Assembly: GCF_040939455.1 (NCBI RefSeq)
Contig: NC_134119.1
Location: 9,164,501 to 9,228,500 of the forward strand
Source of the DNA: Microcebus murinus
Lineage: Eukaryota; Chordata; Mammalia; Primates; Cheirogaleidae
Direction of reading: 5' to 3'
Length of the DNA stretch: 64,000 nucleotides
The position numbers and the translations under genes were made by a program. Positions within the stretch are counted from its first letter, which is position 1. Each line of letters begins with the position of its first letter. The notes beneath the pieces are model-generated. The model was not told the DNA's origin, made no database searches, and saw only the letters and a list, made by a program, of their open reading frames with translations. Below are positions 20,341 through 33,300 of the stretch, in pieces.

Positions 20341-22544
20341 GGTGCGGGGGGCCCGGGAGGAACAGGATGATGGTCTTGCACAGGGCTGAAGGGTGTCAGA
20401 AGAGTCTTCTCCTGAGAAGGTGATGTCTGAAATGTGTCCCTTTCAATGCTCAAATGTTTTGCTCATTGTCTTGGCTACATCTTGATGAATCATGAATCAT
20501 TCGCTTATCCGCTGGAGGCAACCCTTTTCTTGTGGACCATTTTACTTTCCCACATAATTCTAGGCCACCTCTTGGCTGTGGGTTGGCATGTATTCAGGGA
20601 CTTCCAGTGCTGTTAACAGATTAATTTTCAAATGCTTCATCCATCTCAGCAAAGCAAGGATTTTTCCCCAAAGGTGAGCTAAGTTTCTCTCCTCTTTCCC
20701 TTCAACCTGATGTCATCAAGGTATTTGTTTTCCTGTTGGGAGGCACAGGCGGGTGCTCATGTTACCCCAGGTGCTGGGGGTTATGGTGAGACCACCAAGG
20801 GAAGTCAGGGAAACAGGAGTTGCCTCACACCCACCCCCAGGGCGAGGCAATGTCATCCTACAGGAGCCCTGGGGACACTGGTGGTTCTGGGACTTGTGTC
20901 TCTGAAGCTGACATCCCCTGTCCTCTCCCCTGTGCTTCGTGGTGACTCAGTTACTCTCAGCCCACACCTTCCACCCTTCTGGCAGCCACTTTAGGGCTCC
21001 TGCAGAGTCACAGCTCCTGCTCACTCTGTCCCTGTATATCACTCTAATTTAAGTTCAAAGTACCTTCTCTCTAGGCTGTACAGCTGAAAGATCTGAGTAG
21101 AAAAACATGCAAAAACAATACATTACAATCTTTCCATATTTATTTTTAAAGTATTTTTATTTTTAATAGATTATGTATATGTAAGAAGATGAAGGTTTTG
21201 AAATTCTGACATCCTAGAAGCCAAAAAACAGCAGAAGTCTTCCTAGAAAGGTTACTACCTGGAAGAAAATACTTTGACTCAAGGGTGTGAGCAGACCTAG
21301 TGGATCAAACAAAAGAGCTGAACTTGATGTCTTAGAAAGAAACAGGGAAGAGAAGGAGGCGGCTGAGTAAAAAGGAAATAAGGGTTGGGGTGGCTGAACA
21401 AAAGGTCAAGTCTGGCTGAAAGAGGGAGAACACAAATATTTTATTTCTGACATTGTTTAGCATTGATATAAGCCTCCTCTCTCTCCAAACCTTCATATGC
21501 ATTTATGATATATGCATAAATGCTTTGTGTGACTAAGATATTTATGGAAATTTAAGGAAGGCATTGAGAGTTTTATACCTTGGTCAATATAGCACAAAAC
21601 AGAAACAGTGTATATGATGCAGAAAGACCAGTTTTAAAGAAAATGTACTATTCATCAGAAACATGAACTTGGAACCATCCTCTCAGGAATGCACAGAAGT
21701 ACTGGGGAGAGCATTAGACTTTCTTACTAGCATGGAATGGGTATGTAGTCAGACTCATTTAGATTTCAAGGGGCAGGGACAGCCTGTCCCCAACTCACCT
21801 GTGCAATTAATAGAGACAAAAATAAAAAGAAATGATTTACTACAATTATCTCTAGGTGGAAGAAACACATACGATTTTTGTTTTCTTTTCATTTTGCTTA
21901 TCTCCACATTCTATTTTTCCCAATAAATATGGATTGCTTTTATCATAAGAATTTTTAGTGAAAAGTTAAAGACTTTAAGAAATTCACATTGTCCAATGCT
22001 AAAAATCCTCAGTTCAGGTGGTTTACAGCTAGCATTCATTTTGTCCACTCTGTGTCTGGCCATGGTGCTTGTTAAATATTTTTTAATATCACCAGGGGTA
22101 ATATTAAAGTATAATATCCTCAAAATCTGGCCACAAGCTTCCTTCTCAGGTCTATATTTCACCACTTCTTCCCAATTCCCCCCATACTGTGAGAATGGCA
22201 AGAGGGTAGGATGATTTGTGCCCCCAGAAAGCCTTATTCTCCCATCTCTACTCCTGGAATGCCTTGGCTCCCACGCCTGTAACTGGGGGACTTGTAGTCA
22301 TTCATCAACCTTCAGTTCAAACATTGTCTCCTTTGGGCACCTTCCCTAATGGTCCTCCTCCACCCTCAGCAGAAACGTTCAATCACCAACCTTAAAGCAC
22401 ACATTGAACATCAAGAATTTGTCCTAGATACTGGTCACCTGGTATTGGCAAGACTGTACCAAGCTGTGATTGTACTGTAAGGAACCAGCCATGCTCTGGG
22501 ACACCCCACTTCCCCCCAACAACATTTGGCTCAAAACTCTATTA
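20341..22544. other. Unassigned intergenic stretch
   Basis: No confident repeat or gene. It contains several short open frames without recognisable domains (20710, 21663, 21996). Confidence 0.35.
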
Positions 22545-22756
22545 CAGTGGCTCTCAACCAGGTGGTAATTTTACTCCCAGAGGACATTTGGCAATGTCAG
22601 GGGCATTTTTGGTTTTCAGGACTGGGGGATGCTACTGGCATCTAGTGAGTAGAGACCAAGAATGCTGCTAAACCTCCCACAATGCACAGGACAGCACCCC
22701 ACACAAAAAGAATTATCCCACCCCGCATGTTGACAGTGCCGAGGCTGAGAAACCTG
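22545..22756 (+). mobile_element. MER20-like non-autonomous hAT transposon
   Basis: Starts CAGTGGCTCTCAACCAGGTG and ends 'GAGGCTGAGAAACCTG', inverted ends typical of hAT-Charlie. The interior 'GACATTTGGCAATGTCAGGG', 'GCTACTGGCATCTAGTGAGT' and 'CTCCCACAATGCACAGGACA' is the MER20 signature. About 212 bp, essentially full length. MER20 copies can act as enhancers in placental mammals; nothing here shows that this one does. Confidence 0.9.
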
Positions 22757-24854
22757 CTCTGTTATAATGGACACCGTGCAGCTCGTGCTTGCGTCTGCTC
22801 CGCAGGCTCACCTCTTACCCCATCCCTCAGCACAGAACAGGCCGCAATATGCAATTGCACAGGAGAATCATTAAGCACGATTAAATAAAGAGATGCCTGC
22901 TGCCCTCACTGGAGGGGGCCACACAGAGTTGCCCACAAAGGAGCAGCTCAGCTGCAGATCGACTCCTGAATTCCAAGCACTGCCCCTGTGACTTTTGAAC
23001 TCGAGCTCACGTTGAAAGCACCGTTTGTTACTCTGACCATCTTGCTACGTCTCTACTCTAGCTGAAGTCACATGGGCCTCCGTTGAACCTGTTTTGGACT
23101 ACCTGAGAGTAGCCCACCCATCTCCTTGAGGCCCCTCTCACCACCACAGATGGATTTCACCAACTCTACAGAAACTACAAGTCCACATATTCACAACTAT
23201 ACCCTCTAAATTTGGTGAATATCCCTGTAGCTGTTATTGTATAATGCTATAACCAGCAAATAGAAAATTCAGCTTATTTCTACAGATTAAATGATTATGG
23301 AAGAGAAGCAGGAAGCCACTGAAAAAGAAAAAATAATTTAAATGCAGTGAAAAAGTGGTATAGAAAGAGAAGAAAAAACAACAAGCAAAAGAAGACACTG
23401 ACACAGAGGAATAACAGACTCCTAATGCCATGATCTTCTTGGTGTCCAATCTTCAGGATTACAAGGGTCTCAGTATTAAATACATGTCACTATGGCACTG
23501 CTACATTCATGGACTACCTAGCATGTCATAAATGCTCAGAGACTATTTATTATGGTTGTTGTTCTGACCATCACCTATAAAAAGTCAGAATTTGTTCTTG
23601 ACTTTTTTTTTCATAGCCCCAAACAGAGAACCTTCATCTTGAGATGATGGAGAAAGTTTGAAAATCCTCCTAGCAGTTCTCAGCCAAAGCAAATGGGGTC
23701 CCCCAAGGTGATGTTCAGAGCTGAAGGAGGGATGCTTTTATTAATATTTGTCACTGTGATGCCAGAGAGGCATCAATTGGCATGGAATCTGCCAGGGGTC
23801 TAGGGACCTGGACAGGATAAAATGAAGACCTGGCCTGCTCCTTACACCAGTGTTGCTCTCCGACAAGAGAAACCCAGAGCCAAATGGCCCTCGGAACCCA
23901 ATGAAATCTTCCATATGCTTTCTGAGTTGCAGCCTCCTCAACAGTGGCAAATCAAATGTTAGCTCTTGAGTGTACTGGGCCTCTCTGGGGGTGGCAACGT
24001 AGTTAGCTCGGAGTGCCAGCATAAAAAAGAAACGTGCAAGGAGAGGAAGAGGATTGGAAGGGGGTACATACAATTAAAAATAGCCTCACATTTTTCTAGG
24101 ACCCTGGTTTGATTTCTCCCTTGCAGTACAGCGCACACTATAAATTAGGATTGCAGAGGCTGGCCCGAGGTTGGAGGCACGCCTATTTTTCCAGTACATT
24201 TTCGACTTGGTGTAGTACCATTTAGAAATAAAAGCAACAGGATTTATCTCTCATTGCATTTTATAAAGACAAAAAATAGTTCCCGGCATGAAGAGGCAAA
24301 GGGATGCCAAATTTCAGTCTCTAATGAAATTTTGTTCCTTGCTAAAATTCACTGAAAATGGCCATTTATAGTGCAAACTATAATTTACACTTCACTGTGG
24401 ATGTGACAGAGGAAACCTAGAAAGATTTTTGGAAAAGATAGTAGCTGAGAGGGAAAAAAAAATGAGAGAGAGAAAAAAAAATACACTGATTCCATTTTTC
24501 CTGCTGGTTCCTATTTTTCTTCTCTTTTTCTTTTTTAATCAAGATGCTCACATATTTATTTTAATGACTTGACTGGGGCATAGAAACTGTGTCCTAATTT
24601 GTCTTATGACCCATTCCCCCTTGAAATGGCCCCTGCATCCCAGATCCAGCACAAGGCGCTGTCTTAATCCTACGAGCCAAGGTTTGTGAGGGTTGCTATA
24701 ATTCAGTCAACCACTAGGTATCAAATTAACATTCATGCAGTTCCAACAACGTGAATGCTCGCACTCTAGCATATTTAACAGAAACAGATGATACATGTCT
24801 GCCCTCCCAGCCCTCGCAATCCAGTTCAGGAATGGCGACGTAGCCTGCCAGCCC
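22757..24854. other. Unassigned intergenic stretch
   Basis: No repeat family or gene confidently seen. A-rich and T-rich stretches occur at 24450-24540. An open frame at 23741-24073 (minus) lacks any known domain. Confidence 0.35.
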
Positions 24855-25780
24855 GTGAGCATCCACTCAACAAGTATCTACTATGCCATTGTGCTGGGCC
24901 CTGTGCCAAATGCTAGGAATGTGGCTGTGGACCTGACAGGTGCATCCTGTCCCCGTGGAGCTTACAATCTAGATGGAGAGATGGATCTTCAATACAAAAA
25001 AATCAGCAAACAAATCGCTGCCAGTATACACGGTCAGAGCTAGGAACAAAGGCTCTGCAGTGGGAAAGAATTACAGAAAGACTGGTAGATGAGTTAGCCT
25101 GCGTCGGGGACAATGAAGAGCAGATTTGCTGTGTGAAGACAGCTATAGGCAAAGAGTCAGGGGCTGCGAATTCTAGGCAGAGAGAAAGGGTGTGAAGTTT
25201 CCAAGTTAGATAAGAATTCACTTCATTAAGGGGAGGCCAATGAGGCGGGGACAGAGGCATGACAAAAAGTCCTGAGGGAGGCCAGAGGCAGAGAGAGGAC
25301 CAAAGGAAGCCAAGGACAGGGATGAGCAGGTCCAACAATGACAGTCCCCTACTCAAGTTATGGGAATGCCCCCGCTGGTCCTGCGTGGAGCCACAGAAGA
25401 GGTGGTTGAGAGTGTCTGCCGAGACTTGTCTCCCAGTCTCAGACAGACAAGTGAGACAGACAAGTGCCATGGGTGTGAGACGCCTCTTGCAGGACTTACT
25501 AGTTGGGAAGAGGAGGAATCAAAGATGACTCTGAGGCTTCTGGCTCGAGGACATGCTAGCAAGGCCAAGACACTGAAGGGCAAGGTAAGGAATGAGCTGG
25601 GTGAACCTAGAAGGAAATGGCTTTGCAAGTCCTTTGTGGACCGAATGTGTGGGGAGGTGAGAAAACTCACACCCTGCAGCTCAGGGTGTGTTGGAGACAC
25701 CTGTGAGCCGGGAGGGGCTGAGAACAGGAAAGGTCTGAGAGTGACAAGAACTGTCAGTCATGAAAACTATTTACCAATGC
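24855..25780 (-). repeat. L2 LINE, long antisense copy
   Basis: 'CACTCAACAAGTATCTACTA', 'GGGCCCTGTGCCAAATGCTA', 'CCCCGTGGAGCTTACAATCT' then 'AGTTAGCCTGCGTCGGGG' and a G/A-rich 'GGAGGCCAGAGGCAGAGAGA' region follow the antisense L2 3' portion. The right boundary is approximate. The 161-codon + frame at 25360-25845 is accidental within this repeat. Confidence 0.6.
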
Positions 25781-25849
25781 TAATAAACCCATATTTCAAT
25801 CAACTCAACCCCTTATGTGCACACAGGGCAATTTGCAGCACCTAAACAA

Positions 25850-26072
25850 CACCATGGTTAAGAGCACGGGACCAGAGTAAGAGTATGGACTGTACTGAAG
25901 TTCTGCTTACTGGCTGTGTTGAACCCCTCCATGCCTCAGTTTCCTCGTCTGTACAATGGGGGAAATTACAGTTTTAGCCACCTAGGGAGGTAATGAGGAT
26001 TCTACATCATAACGTATAAAACGAGCTTCACCCGGTGATTGGCACACGGAAAGAGTTCAGCAAACCTTCATG
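25850..26072 (+). repeat. MIR SINE
   Basis: 'GGTTAAGAGCACGGGACCAG' at the head, 'GCCTCAGTTTCCTCGTCTGT' and 'ACAATGGGGGAAATTACAG' in the core, 'GATTGGCACACGGAAAGAG' at the tail. A near full-length sense MIR. Confidence 0.85.
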
Positions 26073-27740
26073 ACTTGTGTTTTCATGATTATTATTTTTG
26101 CAAATGCTGCACCTTTCAAACGGCCAAATCTGTTTTTCGATGGTTGGTACCTGTCAGGGCTTATTCTGAAGAACCTTGAGTATCAGGGACTCACTAATGT
26201 TTTATGATATTTTACCTCACTTTATGGTAGTCATTTATGACAAGACCAGGATGACATAAACTGCCATAAAGCAAAGCGGTGCAATCACACAAATGACCAT
26301 AAATCAGGGGGCGCAACCGAAAAGGGTCATAAAGAGAAGGAAATTGAGGGAAACAGGAGAGAGGCAGGGAGGGAAGTTGGGAGCTGGCAGCACAAACTTT
26401 GAGAGAGTGGAATTTCAATTGAGAACAAGCTCAAAAAGAAAAAAATGAGATGGATGTCTTCAAGGGTTGTTTAAATTTCACATACACATTTGCAGACAAA
26501 TATGGTCGGTGCACTTTCCGTGGTTTCAAAGAGAAATACACTATTTCATGCCCTACACTGTTATGCATTTTTTATTGGAAATGCTATTTCTAATCCTATC
26601 AGTATCTTTGGGATCCATATTGGACTTTAGAGATTTTTATAATTCACAAGACTAGGAAATATTTTTGCAGTTCTGGAGCTATTGATGTCCCTGGATCCTC
26701 TTGGTGCCCCACTGGCTGAAAGAGATTTTTTAATAAGCAGAACTTTTTTCCTTTCCCCTTCTTTTCTTTCTTTAATATTTCTTTTATATTATTTTTTTCT
26801 GGAGCTCACCATAATGAATAGAAACTCAGAGAGTATATCATTTCAGTGTGCTTGGAATAATTCTGCTCAGGTAGATGCAGATGAGCAGGAAGGATGGATG
26901 GGAAGAACAGGTAATAACATTTTTCAAGCCCTTTGTTGAGTAGACTTTGCTAAACTCTGAAACAAAATCCCAAAAGCAAACTAGGACAATTGACTTGGAC
27001 CTATTTCTGATTGTAACTTTCCTTGCTGTTTTAAGATAATTCAAGTAATGAACAGAAACTAGATGGGGAAAAGATACAAACATGTAAAATTGTACCCTCC
27101 AGTTTTCTTACAGAGAAAATATTGGCACCTAAATATCACTCTCACCCCAAGTGGTATATTTGAAAGTACGTGCAGTAGATGCAGTTCAAATTATTTTAGA
27201 AAACAAATCCTCTTTCAGATGGGTTAAGGATCTGCCTAGTTAAAAGAACGATTCCCGTTTTTATGCCCCCAAAGCAAACAATCTTTTTGTAACATAAACA
27301 GTCTACTTCCAAAAAGTACATTATATTGAAGTCAGAATTCATGTATTTGGAGTTTTCCCAAAGCAGAGCCCATGTGTTTTTCAAACTACATTGATCTTGT
27401 GGAGTGTGATCTGCCCCATGTTCCTGTGCAGACTTAACACAATTCCAGGATTTCCCAGGAACCATGCTTGTACCAGCTTAGTGGCTGGCAGCACAAGGCT
27501 GTAACTTTGTATGGGGACATTTAAGCTAGGGACTTTTGTGCCTTGTCCCTCAGAAATGTTTGAAAACTCCCAGAAAGCAGCTTCTCACTTCTGCATTTTC
27601 CGATTCTCCTCTTAAAAAAAAGTTTTGGGGTTCTTTTTCATTTTGTTTGTATCATGTTTAGGTACCACCTCTTAAATTCTCGACACTTATTTTCCCATAG
27701 AACTTCCTGGTATTAGGGTTTTGTTTTTAGTTGCTTGATT
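26073..27740. other. Unassigned intergenic stretch
   Basis: No gene or clear repeat. Short frames near 26467 and 26682 show only AT-rich, hydrophobic-by-composition translations. Confidence 0.35.
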
Positions 27741-27959
27741 TGTTTGATTTTTGCATAAATTTTGAAATTCATGTGGAAAAATGTATACTCACACATATGT
27801 ACCTGAAAAATCTGGAAAGATATATATCAAACCATAATCAATGATCATTTCTGAAGGGTGGGAATTTCTGAAGAAATTTTCATTTTCACTTCTTACATTT
27901 ATTTAGAGAACTCACATAATGGGAATATATCATATGGGCATTGTGGTTTTAAAAGATAC

Positions 27960-28195
27960 TTTATTTGGAGAAACATGTTGAGTAAATTCCCTTTTTTTTT
28001 TTTTGCACACATAGGTATATGGCATTAATGACAGTTATCTCTGAGGAGTGAGAACCTGAAGGATTATTATTTTCTTCTTCATGATTTTTCCTATTTCTAA
28101 AATTTCCTATAATGAACATTTATTATTTTTGTAACATGGGAAATTTAATTTTTTTAAATGTCCTTAAAAATGAAACAAAATAAAATGCAAGAAAG
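27960..28195 (+). repeat. Probable L1M LINE 3' tail
   Basis: 'GACAGTTATCTCTGAGGAGT', 'GATTATTATTTTCTTCTTCA' and 'TATAATGAACATTTATTATT' followed by 'TTTGTAACA' match the usual '...TTATCTCTGGGTGG...CAATGAACATGTATTACTTTTGTAA' L1M tail. Confidence 0.5.
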
Positions 28196-28594
28196 AAAGA
28201 CCAACTTTCCTACTTATGTCTTTTGTTTCTTAAAAACCAGGGGGCCAGAAGCTCAGAATGTCTGTTTTGCACAATACACACAGCAATCTAATCAACTGTG
28301 ATGAAGAGAGACAGAGGAGCATAAGTCCGTATGATGCATTTAGAGTTGGAGATGAACAGTTGCCCTGATCGTAGACACATTTGGGAGTGCCTCCCAGGCC
28401 CCCTTCCCTGCAAACATCCCCCGACCCTCGGTCTCTGGCAGCCGTGTTTGTGGTGTGCAGCTCATTTCTCCAGCTGTAGCATGCTGCACCAACAGTGGAC
28501 ACCTAGCACAGACGGGAGAGACCCACTGACACAACGGCAGCCAATCAGATTCTCTCTCGAGAATGTCACCCAAGACCCAGGTGGCACTGAGCTC

Positions 28595-28610
28595 AAGAAT
28601 ACCAGATCCC
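28595..28610. repeat. Alu target-site duplication, left copy
   Basis: AAGAATACCAGATCCC, repeated at 28948-28963. Confidence 0.9.
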
Positions 28611-28947
<337 letters not shown>

Positions 28948-28963
28948 AAGAATACCAGATCCC
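28948..28963. repeat. Alu target-site duplication, right copy
   Basis: AAGAATACCAGATCCC, identical to 28595-28610 (its first bases merge with the A tail). Confidence 0.88.
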
Positions 28964-29309
28964 ATCCAGTCAAGCCTGGAGTGGCCATTTTCTGCCAAGT
29001 ATACACTTGATAGAAGAATAAAAAAATGCTGGTGTTCAGAGAGAAGCAAAATACTAGAGCAGACCCACAGAAAGAAAAGAAGCCCCAAAACAATGTGGCC
29101 TTAGAGAGTATAAAACTGTGGTTCCATATCTAACAGAAAAGCAGTTTCTAGCCCCAATGTCCATGAGGCATTGCCATTTCTATAAATTGTGGCTTCCTTG
29201 AGCATTTCGGTAAAACACCTTTCACTTACATGGGCTTTGGGAGAGCTTCCATGCCTGGCAATTCCCACAAAATGCCAGTTCCACAGCGTTTTATCAATCT
29301 TGGACGTTG

Positions 29310-29380
29310 TATCCTCAGGTCCTAGAACATAGTCTAAGTAATCAATATGTATTTATTGAATGAACTGATGGACCTAGGGA
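29310..29380 (+). repeat. L2 LINE 3' tail fragment
   Basis: 'GTATCCTCAGGTCCTAGAAC' and 'ATGTATTTATTGAATGAACT' are the sense L2 end. Confidence 0.55.
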
Positions 29381-31489
29381 CTTGATGAAAAGAATCCTGA
29401 AGCTCCAAAATGGGTAAGAGCCCTGAGAAAAAACGGATAGAGTGGTTTCATTTTTCAAAAATCCACCGGATGACATGACAGGAATGGCTGGGACTTCTCC
29501 TACTAGGGTGTGTGCAATTGGATGTAAAACATTCTTGAGAAACTTATATAGCCTTTAAAATCTTCATGTTCGGCATCACTTATACCAACATAACATCCTT
29601 GCATGAGCATTTGGGTAGCTGCTGATGAAACATTTGAATGAGTTCACTCTGCCCAGTGTAAAAAGTCAAAGAGAGCCCTTGAATTGAGTGTGTGATATAC
29701 AAACATATAAGCAGTCCTCAAGCCCATGTATATGCAACAAAACTGAGAGCTACTCTTTTTTCGATGAAGTGGGCTACATTACCCAAGAAGCAGAGCCACA
29801 AATGATTGCTGGAAGGAGCAGGAAAATAGAATGTGCTCAAAGAGTACAGCAATTTAACCCACTCCAACAGATAAAACATCATCTTTAAAAAAAAATATAT
29901 GACTTATGTTTCTTTCTATATCCCAGTAGGTATATTTGCAATGATCCAATTTTATGTTGAACAACCATAATTGAGAGGAAACATAAAGATAGGAGTCTGG
30001 GGCAGAACTCTATGGATTGCCTTAATAGGCCAAAAAGACAGAAATAAAGTATCAATAGTAGCATGCAACATAGAGACGGTTTTACAGCTGTTTTGCATAA
30101 TGTTCTTTCAGTCCTTTCTTCTCTGTCCATGAAGCTTTTTGTTAATTTCTTTTTTGGGTGTTTTTTTTTTTTTTTTGATCTTTCAAAATAAATTCTAGAG
30201 AATGAAGAACAGGCATGGAGAAAATAATAATAATAAACCTTATACTCTCTACTGTGTTTTGGCTCAACTAATAATCATTTTCTGAGGCAAAAAGGGCATT
30301 TATTAGGATGATGCCTTTGTGGCTACATCATTTGAGAAAATAAAATAAATTAACAAAAGGATGGCAGAGGGAGGGATGAGCTGATATCTGAATTTTTGAA
30401 GCAGCCTTTGCATTCTCGTTATTACATTGTCTTTTTGTATTACTTTGAGTTATAATGTAATTGGGAAACTTTAGAAATGTTAATAGCAGCGGTACAGCTT
30501 TAAGGATGACAAAGTCGTTTACTAATTATTGTCTTTACATTTGGTTAATTACTGAAGCATGAATTTTCTGAGTTCATTGCAGATGGGACTACCATTAGGG
30601 GAGGTCAGGGGAAATGTATTGTCTAGTTAGAAAAGCAACTTTCATAATTTTGTTGTAGTTCCCCTTGGCTAACCTTTTAAAGGAAGGGACACATTATAAA
30701 CTAAGACTTTTTACAACACGAAGTTTCAATAGCAAACCTTAAGGTGAGTCATTCCATTTTGTTTTATATTTAGATAAGAAATTGTTGCTCATGTTTACAC
30801 TTTTTTTTTTCAATGTGTGCTGCTCATTATCTTAAGGGAGAGGCTGAGAATGTTGCAAAGATTATTAGTGAGGCTGGTGATGAGATTACTGAACCATTTG
30901 GAGTTGACTTTTCTTTTGTGATGCATAATTATAAAGGGTTTATTTACAGTCTTTTTTTTTTTTTGCTTTTTAATGACACACATTTTTATTTTTGTTCTTT
31001 CCCCATGAAGGGTATGATTTCTCCATTTTTAGTGTGAATTATTATTTGGAATGTTACTTTATTTCCCAGAATGCTAGAATTAAAGAAAAATTTTCAAAAC
31101 TAAATAAATAAAGAGCCAACCTGACTACATTAATGGCATCAAGATCTGGATAAAGCATGCCAAAACAGGAAAGGAAAGCATAGAGCCATTATTCAACTAA
31201 CCCGTTTCCCACTTGTATGGCAATCCTGGGGCATATTATGTTGTAAAACATCTTATTCCCCTTCTAACTTCTTAAATTGTTCCAGATGCTCTTTAACCAT
31301 AAAGAAATGTAATGATGATTTTTTTTAAAGCTGCATCATCTGTTTCCATATCTGACTTCCCTGCAATGTGCCAGTTAGTTTAGGAAGTTCGAAACAAGTT
31401 TATGTACATGGTTCATTTGCACATAAATAGGGATGAAAGACCCAGGGCTGAGCATCACAGCAGTAGAGACTGACTAACCAATCTCACTT
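29381..31489. other. Unassigned AT-rich intergenic stretch
   Basis: No gene is seen. T runs occur near 30160-30176 and 30950-30964. A short frame at 30813-31037 lacks a domain and flanking splice sites. Confidence 0.35.
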
Positions 31490-31668
31490 TGGCTGAGAAC
31501 TATTCCAATGCTCTGTGACACAATGTCCTCATCCACATAATGGCAATGAGAATACTGCCTACCTGATAGGTTTTTGTAAGGATTAAATTAGTTCATACAT
31601 ATGAAACATTTAGAATCCAATACTGAGCAGATAATAAGCACTTACTAAGCATAAACTGTTATTTCCCC
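31490..31668 (+). repeat. MIR SINE 3' part
   Basis: 'GTCCTCATCCACATAATGGC', 'TACCTGATAGGTTTTTGTAA' and 'GGATTAAATTAGTTCATACA' match the second half of MIR in sense orientation. Confidence 0.75.
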
Positions 31669-31845
31669 AAATTTGCTAATCATCCCTTTTATGGACGTAA
31701 GATGGTTTAGTGTGATTCATAGAGAAATTTTTCTGTTAATGCTTAATGTATATCAATTAGGAGGCCATGGTTATGAATGGCAGATATTGTTTGAGAATAA
31801 CAATTTCAACCAATAAACATTTTAAAATAAAAATTATCTTAAAGT

Positions 31846-32135
31846 AGGGATTGGCAAACTATAGCCCACAACTCAAATCTAGCCCATTGCCTGTTTTTGT
31901 ATGATCTGTCAATCAAGAATGGCTTTTATAGATGAGAACTAAAAGGAAAAGAATCCCATTTTTTTTCATTAGTAGACCTATATTACAAAAAATAATATAA
32001 TCTATTATTATATTTTAAATTTCATCAATAAAAAATAGGTGGAAATTTGTTTTCCCTCTTGTTATATAATTACCTATATAATACCCTTCATTTTGCCTGT
32101 AAAGCCTGAAATATTTACTCTCTGGCCCTTTACTC
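31846..32135 (+). mobile_element. MER33/MER3-type hAT transposon, diverged
   Basis: Head 'GGGATTGGCAAACTATAGCC' and tail 'GAAATATTTACTCTCTGGCC' are characteristic of this hAT family. The middle is AT-rich and unusual. The exact family name is uncertain. Three relatives occur in the window (54375, 56788, 62408). Confidence 0.65.
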
Positions 32136-32694
32136 TTCCTCTTACAATAAGAAATCCCGAGAAGCAGAGCAACTCTCTGTAGCTGGTTAAGAGAGTGGGC
32201 CTGTGATACACCAACATTAAGATTCTTTCCTTCTGTCCACTCTCCTGCGCAAGGCGTGAGCATCACCTGGAAGCCAGCTGCTTTCATGGTGGAATAATGA
32301 GCTTCTGCAGCTTCCAGGATGCAGAAAGAGCCTCTCCTGATGTCCCCTTAACAATAAGAAAGCCTTCCCCATATCATTACTTCTGACTTCCCATTGGCCA
32401 TAGCTGGGTCACATGACCTCCTCTGAACCAGTCGTCGTAGCAGGAAACAAAATTTTGAGAACTGGCTTAGACTAATGATGTTCTACCTTCTTGAGCTAGG
32501 AATAGAGTCAGCTTTCCTCAAAGTGCATGACTGCATGGAGGAAGGGTGGATAACCCAATACATTGGAGTTCTATTAGAAAAGAGGAAAGGGGAAAATGGA
32601 CATTGGATAGGCAATCTATAGCAGGTTTCTTTCTTTAAATGTACATTAGAAAAAGCTAAAATTGGCGCACTGAACACATGCTCTCATAACCCAA

Positions 32695-32995
32695 ATGCTC
32701 TCCAACTCCTATTTATTCCTGAGGTCTCGGGTTCAATGTGGCTCCTCTGAGAACTTCCCAATCTTCCCAAAAAAGATTAGGCCACATATTCTATGGTGCC
32801 ATATTTTTTTTCTTCTAAATAGTTATCAATCTTTTATTCAAATTGATCCCTTGGATGAGTATGTGTTTGATTTCTGTTTTCCCCTTAAGAAGATAAGTTC
32901 TATGAGGTTAGGGCTAACTGCTAAATCTACAGTTCTTAGAAGAGGGTCTGGCACATAGTAAGGTTTCACTAAAGAATGATGGGATAAACAAATGA
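32695..32995 (+). repeat. L2 LINE 3' region
   Basis: 'GAGAACTTCCCAATCTTCCC' near 32750 and 'GAGGGTCTGGCACATAGTAA' near 32943 match the L2 3' region in order, followed by 'AACAAATGAATGAG'. Confidence 0.6.
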
Positions 32996-33099
32996 ATGAG
33001 CTTGTCCCTGTCCACATAACAGAGAGGTCACTGCCTGGGCTGACTGATACTCCCCTAGGACAACACAGAATTGCAAACTCATTTTCTCTTGACAACAAA

Positions 33100-33300
33100 T
33101 ACTCATTTCTGCATTCGCTCAACAAGTATTCACTGAGCACCTGCTGTGTGCCAGGATCCTTGCAGTCAGTGGGGACAGGGCCATGAACTAACTGACCAAG
33201 TTTCTTGCCTCAGGGAACTCACACTGTGGTGGGGAGACTCAAATGAACACAACGAGCAAATAAATATGTGACAAAATATCAAGTAACAATGCACAGTACA
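33100..33300 (-). repeat. L2 LINE 3' region, antisense
   Basis: 'CAACAAGTATTCACTGAGCA', 'CCTGCTGTGTGCCAGGATCC' and 'GAACTCACACTGTGGTGGGG' form the antisense L2 tail. It lies tail-to-tail with the sense copy just upstream. Confidence 0.75.

Noticed and set aside
25360..25845. 161-codon plus-strand open frame
   Set aside because: It lies largely in an antisense L2 copy, has no recognisable domain, and two other frames overlap it.
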